This document shows, piece by piece, positions 61,102 to 64,000 of a stretch of DNA of 64,000 nt. Each line of letters starts with the position of its first letter. Within the stretch, counting starts at the first letter, position 1. The notes under the pieces were generated by a model, which was not told the DNA's origin, did no database searches, and saw nothing but the letters and a program-made list of their open reading frames with translations. The stretch comes from Streptomyces brasiliensis (GTDB taxonomy: Bacteria; Actinomycetota; Actinomycetes; Streptomycetales; Streptomycetaceae). The stretch lies in contig NZ_BMQA01000019.1 in the NCBI RefSeq assembly GCF_014647875.1, forward strand, positions 1 through 64,000, written 5' to 3'. The position numbers were made by a program, and so were the translations under genes.

Positions 61102-62286
61102 ATGGGTAACCTTGTGAGACGAGGCAAACGGGTGCTCCTCGGTCCCGTAGCCGCTCTGGTGGCCCTCGGAGTTCTGGCCGGCTGCTCGGCCGCGGCGGAC
61201 ACGGGCGGGAGCGGATCGGATTCCGATGCCGGCGCCGCCGTGAAGGCGGCCGACGCTCAGCTGGCGGTCGCACGGAAGGGGCGGATGACGCAACCGCCGT
61301 CCGCGCCGAACCCGGCTGTGAAGGGCAAGAACGTCTGGATCATCCAATCCAGCGCGGCAGCGCCCTCGGTGAGTATCCCCGCGCTGGCCGCACAGGAGGC
61401 CGGCAAGGCACTCGGGTGGAAGACGACCCTCTACGACGCCAAGGGTGATCCCGGCAACTACACCAAGGGTCTCAGCGACGCGATAGCCAACGGCGCCAAC
61501 GGAATTGTGCTCGTCGCCATCGACTGCACATACGTGAAGAACCAGCTTCAGCAGGCCAAGTCCCGGGGCATCGCGGTCAGCGAGGTGTACGCCTTCGACT
61601 GCGCGGACACCAACCCCGGATCACCCCGCCTGTTCAGCGCGGATCTCAGCTTCGGCAAGCGCTGGAAGAGCCTGCTGGACGCCTGGCAGCAGTGGGGGTC
61701 CGACACCGCGGCCTGGATCATCTCGGCCACCAAGGGCCGGGCTCGCCCGCTGGTGCTGCACAACGAGCAGATCGCCGTCCTGATCAGCTATCAGAAGGGC
61801 TTCGAGGAACGGATGGCGCAGTGCAAGACGTGCAAGACAGTGAACATCCCCTGGGACGCGACCACATCGGGCACGCCGGCCGCGCTGGCGGCGCTGATGA
61901 AGAATGCGTCCCTGCAGCATCCTGAGATCAACTCGTCGATGTTCGGATCGACGGTGACGTCCGGCTACAACCAGGCCATTCTGTCGCTCGGCGCGAAGGC
62001 CAAGCAGATGAAGGTGATCGCCGGTCTCGGACTGCCCGACGAGTTCAATCTGATCAAGGCCGGGCGGGGACTGAACGCCACGACCGCCTGGCCGCAGCAG
62101 TGGATCGGGTACGCCGCGATGGACTCGATCAACAGCATCCTGGCCGGACGGCCCCGGCGGGACGAGGGGATCGGCTGGCAGATCATCGACAACTCCAATC
62201 CCGACCAGATGCCGAAGGGCAAAACCATCTGGCAGGGCAATGACGACTTCCGGTCCGTCTACCGCAAGTCCTGGGGCGTGTCATGA
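61102..62286 (+). CDS. ABC importer substrate-binding lipoprotein
   Basis: A 394-residue secreted solute-binding protein of the periplasmic-binding type 1 (sugar/RbsB-like) group. The signal peptide carries a basic start (MGNLVRRGKR), a hydrophobic core and the lipobox VLAGC, with Cys28 lipidated. The mature part begins with a Ser/Gly/Asp linker. Domain text includes GKNVWIIQSSAAAPSV, AIANGANGIVLVAIDC and the hinge region. Several Cys (IDCTYV, FDCADT, CKTCK) suggest disulfides, unusual for this group. AGGAGAT precedes ATG 61102 by five bases. It overlaps the ATPase gene by 4 bp. The ligand is not known. Confidence 0.88.
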   Translation: MGNLVRRGKRVLLGPVAALVALGVLAGCSAAADTGGSGSDSDAGAAVKAADAQLAVARKGRMTQPPSAPNPAVKGKNVWIIQSSAAAPSVSIPALAAQEAGKALGWKTTLYDAKGDPGNYTKGLSDAIANGANGIVLVAIDCTYVKNQLQQAKSRGIAVSEVYAFDCADTNPGSPRLFSADLSFGKRWKSLLDAWQQWGSDTAAWIISATKGRARPLVLHNEQIAVLISYQKGFEERMAQCKTCKTVNIPWDATTSGTPAALAALMKNASLQHPEINSSMFGSTVTSGYNQAILSLGAKAKQMKVIAGLGLPDEFNLIKAGRGLNATTAWPQQWIGYAAMDSINSILAGRPRRDEGIGWQIIDNSNPDQMPKGKTIWQGNDDFRSVYRKSWGVS

Positions 62287-63827
62287 GTGCGGCAACACCA
62301 GCCGACGATCCCCCGATCGCGCTCGCAGTGGCCGGGGTCTCCAAGAACTTCGGTGCGACGCAGGCCCTGCGTTCGGTACAGCTCGAACTGCGGGCCGGCG
62401 AGGTGCACGCCCTGATCGGGGGCAACGGCTGCGGCAAGTCGACGCTCATCAAGTGTCTCGCGGGCGTGCACCAGGCCGATGCGGGCACGCTGACGGTCAA
62501 CGGCGCCGAGTACGACCTGGCCGATCAGAGCCCGGACCGGGCCCGTGACGCCGGTCTGCGCTTCGTGCACCAGGATCCAGGCATCTTCCCGGCGCTGTCA
62601 CTGACCGAGAACCTCTCGCTCGGCCGGCGCTTCGAAGGCAGCTCACGGCGCATCAATTGGCGGGCGGCGCATCAGCGGGCCCGTGAGGTGCTGCGCCGGT
62701 TCGGCATCGAGCACGATCCGCGTACGCCGGCGGCGGCGCTGTCGGTACCGCAGCGGGCCATGCTCGCCATCGCCCGGGCGTTGCAGGACCAGGAGTCCGA
62801 GCACGGCGGCGTCCTCATCCTGGACGAGCCGACAGCCGCGCTGCCGGCGCCCGAAGTCCAGGTGCTGCTCGGCTGGATCCGCAGGCTGGCCCAGGAGGGA
62901 CACGCCATCCTCATCGTGACCCACCGTCTCGACGAGGTGCGCGAAGTCGCGGACCGGGTCACCGCGTTCCGTGACGGGCGCTATGTCAACACGATCGACG
63001 GCGCAGGCCTGACCGAGAGCATGCTCGTCGAGCTGATCCTGGGCCGTAAGCTGGACCAGGCGGCCAGCGTCGCCTCGCCGACGACATCGACCGCCGATCA
63101 TGTGGTCGAGGTGCGCGACCTCAGCGGCGGACCGCTGGCGGAGGTCAGTTTCGATGTGGCGGCGGGTGAGGTCCTCGGCATCGCGGGCCTGCTCGGTTCC
63201 GGTCGTACGGAGTTGCTTCAGCTGATCTACGGCCTGCTGCCCAGGCGGACCGGCACGGTGACCTATCTCGGGAAATCCGCCCACGCGCTCAATCCCAGCA
63301 AGGCGTGCCGCAAAGGCATGGCGTTCGTTCCCGAGGACCGTGCCGCCGAGGCGGTCTTCCCCGCCAGCACCGTCCTGGAGAACCTCGTTCAGGGACACGA
63401 GCACCAGTATTTCAGGCGGCTGTGGCTGCGTGACCGCGTGGAACGCGAGGACGCGCTGCGGGACATCCAGCGGTTCAACATCCGGACATCGGGCCCCACG
63501 GCCTATATCGAGAGCCTCTCGGGCGGAAATCAGCAGAAGGTGATCCTCGCCCGGTGGCTTCGGCAACAGCCCCGGCTGCTCCTGCTGGACGAACCCACCC
63601 AGGGCGTCGACGTGGGAGCCCGCGACGAGATCTACAAGCTCATCGCGCTGGCGGCCGATCAGGGCTGCGCCATCGTCGTGGTCAGTTCGGAATTCGAGGA
63701 ACTGGCCCAGATCTGCGGGCGGGTGCTCGTGCTGTCCCACGGACGGATCGTCACCGAGATGCGGCAGCCCATGAACGCACACGAGATTCTCGAAGCGTCG
63801 ATCGGACCGAGGGAGATCACGGTATGA
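62283..63827 (+). CDS. Sugar-type ABC transporter ATPase, double domain
   Basis: A 514-residue RbsA/MglA-like ATPase with two nucleotide-binding domains. Domain 1 has Walker A GGNGCGKST (about residues 46-54), a weak signature ALSVPQRAML and Walker B VLILDEPTAAL. Domain 2 has the degenerate Walker A GLLGSGRTEL, the true signature LSGGNQQKV (about 417-425) and Walker B LLLLDEPTQGVD. This asymmetry is normal for the CUT2 class. The start overlaps the binding-protein stop and its stop overlaps the permease start, both as ATGA. Confidence 0.92.
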   Translation: MSAATPADDPPIALAVAGVSKNFGATQALRSVQLELRAGEVHALIGGNGCGKSTLIKCLAGVHQADAGTLTVNGAEYDLADQSPDRARDAGLRFVHQDPGIFPALSLTENLSLGRRFEGSSRRINWRAAHQRAREVLRRFGIEHDPRTPAAALSVPQRAMLAIARALQDQESEHGGVLILDEPTAALPAPEVQVLLGWIRRLAQEGHAILIVTHRLDEVREVADRVTAFRDGRYVNTIDGAGLTESMLVELILGRKLDQAASVASPTTSTADHVVEVRDLSGGPLAEVSFDVAAGEVLGIAGLLGSGRTELLQLIYGLLPRRTGTVTYLGKSAHALNPSKACRKGMAFVPEDRAAEAVFPASTVLENLVQGHEHQYFRRLWLRDRVEREDALRDIQRFNIRTSGPTAYIESLSGGNQQKVILARWLRQQPRLLLLDEPTQGVDVGARDEIYKLIALAADQGCAIVVVSSEFEELAQICGRVLVLSHGRIVTEMRQPMNAHEILEASIGPREITV

Positions 63828-64000
63828 AGAGGTTCGGGGACAGCCTCCAACTGCTGGAGAAGTACGGACTCGCGATCCTGCTGGTCGTCGTCATCGCATT
63901 CTTCACGCTCGACCCGGCGACCCCGCAATTCGCCTCGATCGCCAATATCAAGTCGGTGCTGAGCAATGAGACCCTGACCGGCATCATCGCGTTGGCGAGC
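63824..64000 (+). CDS. ABC importer permease, 5' part only
   Basis: The first 59 codons of an RbsC-like permease: MKRFGDSLQLLEKYGLAIL, then a membrane helix (LVVVIAFFTLDPATPQFASI) and a second one starting ETLTGIIALAS. It is cut by the window edge. ATG 63824 overlaps the ATPase stop. It completes the binding protein-ATPase-permease order of a CUT2-type importer. Confidence 0.88.
   Translation, partial: MKRFGDSLQLLEKYGLAILLVVVIAFFTLDPATPQFASIANIKSVLSNETLTGIIALAS

Overview
The base composition (very high GC, G/C-biased third positions), GTG and TTG starts with GGAGG-type ribosome sites, hairpins without T-runs as terminators, and the gene families present (coproheme decarboxylase, PP2C/HATPase phosphatases, LuxR-ATPase regulators, SigJ-like ECF sigma factors, homodimeric AceE) point to a Streptomyces or close relative. 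I see no rRNA, tRNA, CRISPR array or replication origin. At least fourteen broken or relic genes lie in the window. That density resembles a variable chromosome arm more than a conserved core.

Layout. 1-11,740: a TMEM175-type channel, a two-gene flavoenzyme unit (LLM monooxygenase plus FAD oxidoreductase) divergent from an HxlR regulator, an MFS-SDR-MmyB regulator unit whose regulator carries an in-frame TGA, an azoreductase behind a redox-regulator-like palindrome, and relics of LuxR, cupin, SDR, FecCD permease, 6-phosphogluconate dehydrogenase and carboxymuconolactone decarboxylase genes. 12,170-16,833: siroheme sulfite/nitrite reductase, coproheme decarboxylase, an orphan cytochrome c oxidase subunit I and a small membrane protein, apparently one operon. 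16,979-25,954: alpha/beta hydrolase, catalase, HPP protein, MBL hydrolase, transporter/peptidase/IS3 relics, an ECF sigma factor and a MarR regulator. 26,124-38,530: pyruvate dehydrogenase E1, NmrA-like protein, GalU, two small ORFs, a LuxR-ATPase regulator, a second ECF sigma factor preceded by a relic copy, and an aldo/keto reductase. 38,815-42,956: an MJ1316-2H RNA-processing fusion, a MalY/PatB beta-lyase translationally coupled to a broken RidA gene, a GNAT acetyltransferase and a beta-carbonic anhydrase.

43,398-54,858 is the most striking block. A TetR regulator sits divergent from ten tightly packed genes that together would encode a complete route from cyclohexanecarboxylate (or a related alicyclic acid) to acetyl-CoA: CoA ligase, cyclohexanecarboxyl-CoA dehydrogenase with Asp at the catalytic base, hydratase, BadH-like alcohol dehydrogenase, BadI-like ring hydrolase, acyl-CoA dehydrogenase, 3-hydroxyacyl-CoA dehydrogenase, thiolase, glutaryl-CoA dehydrogenase and an AcuI-like reductase. 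Four TGAA-N6-TTCA repeats, three of them phased at exactly 15 bp, lie in the divergent promoter.

54,911-64,000: a PAS-PAS-GAF-PP2C-HATPase phosphatase, IS256/IS110 debris, RibBA, an alpha/beta hydrolase, and a sugar-type ABC importer (lipoprotein, double ATPase, start of the permease) that runs off the window edge. Function calls come from motifs and remembered family sequences; no database search was possible.
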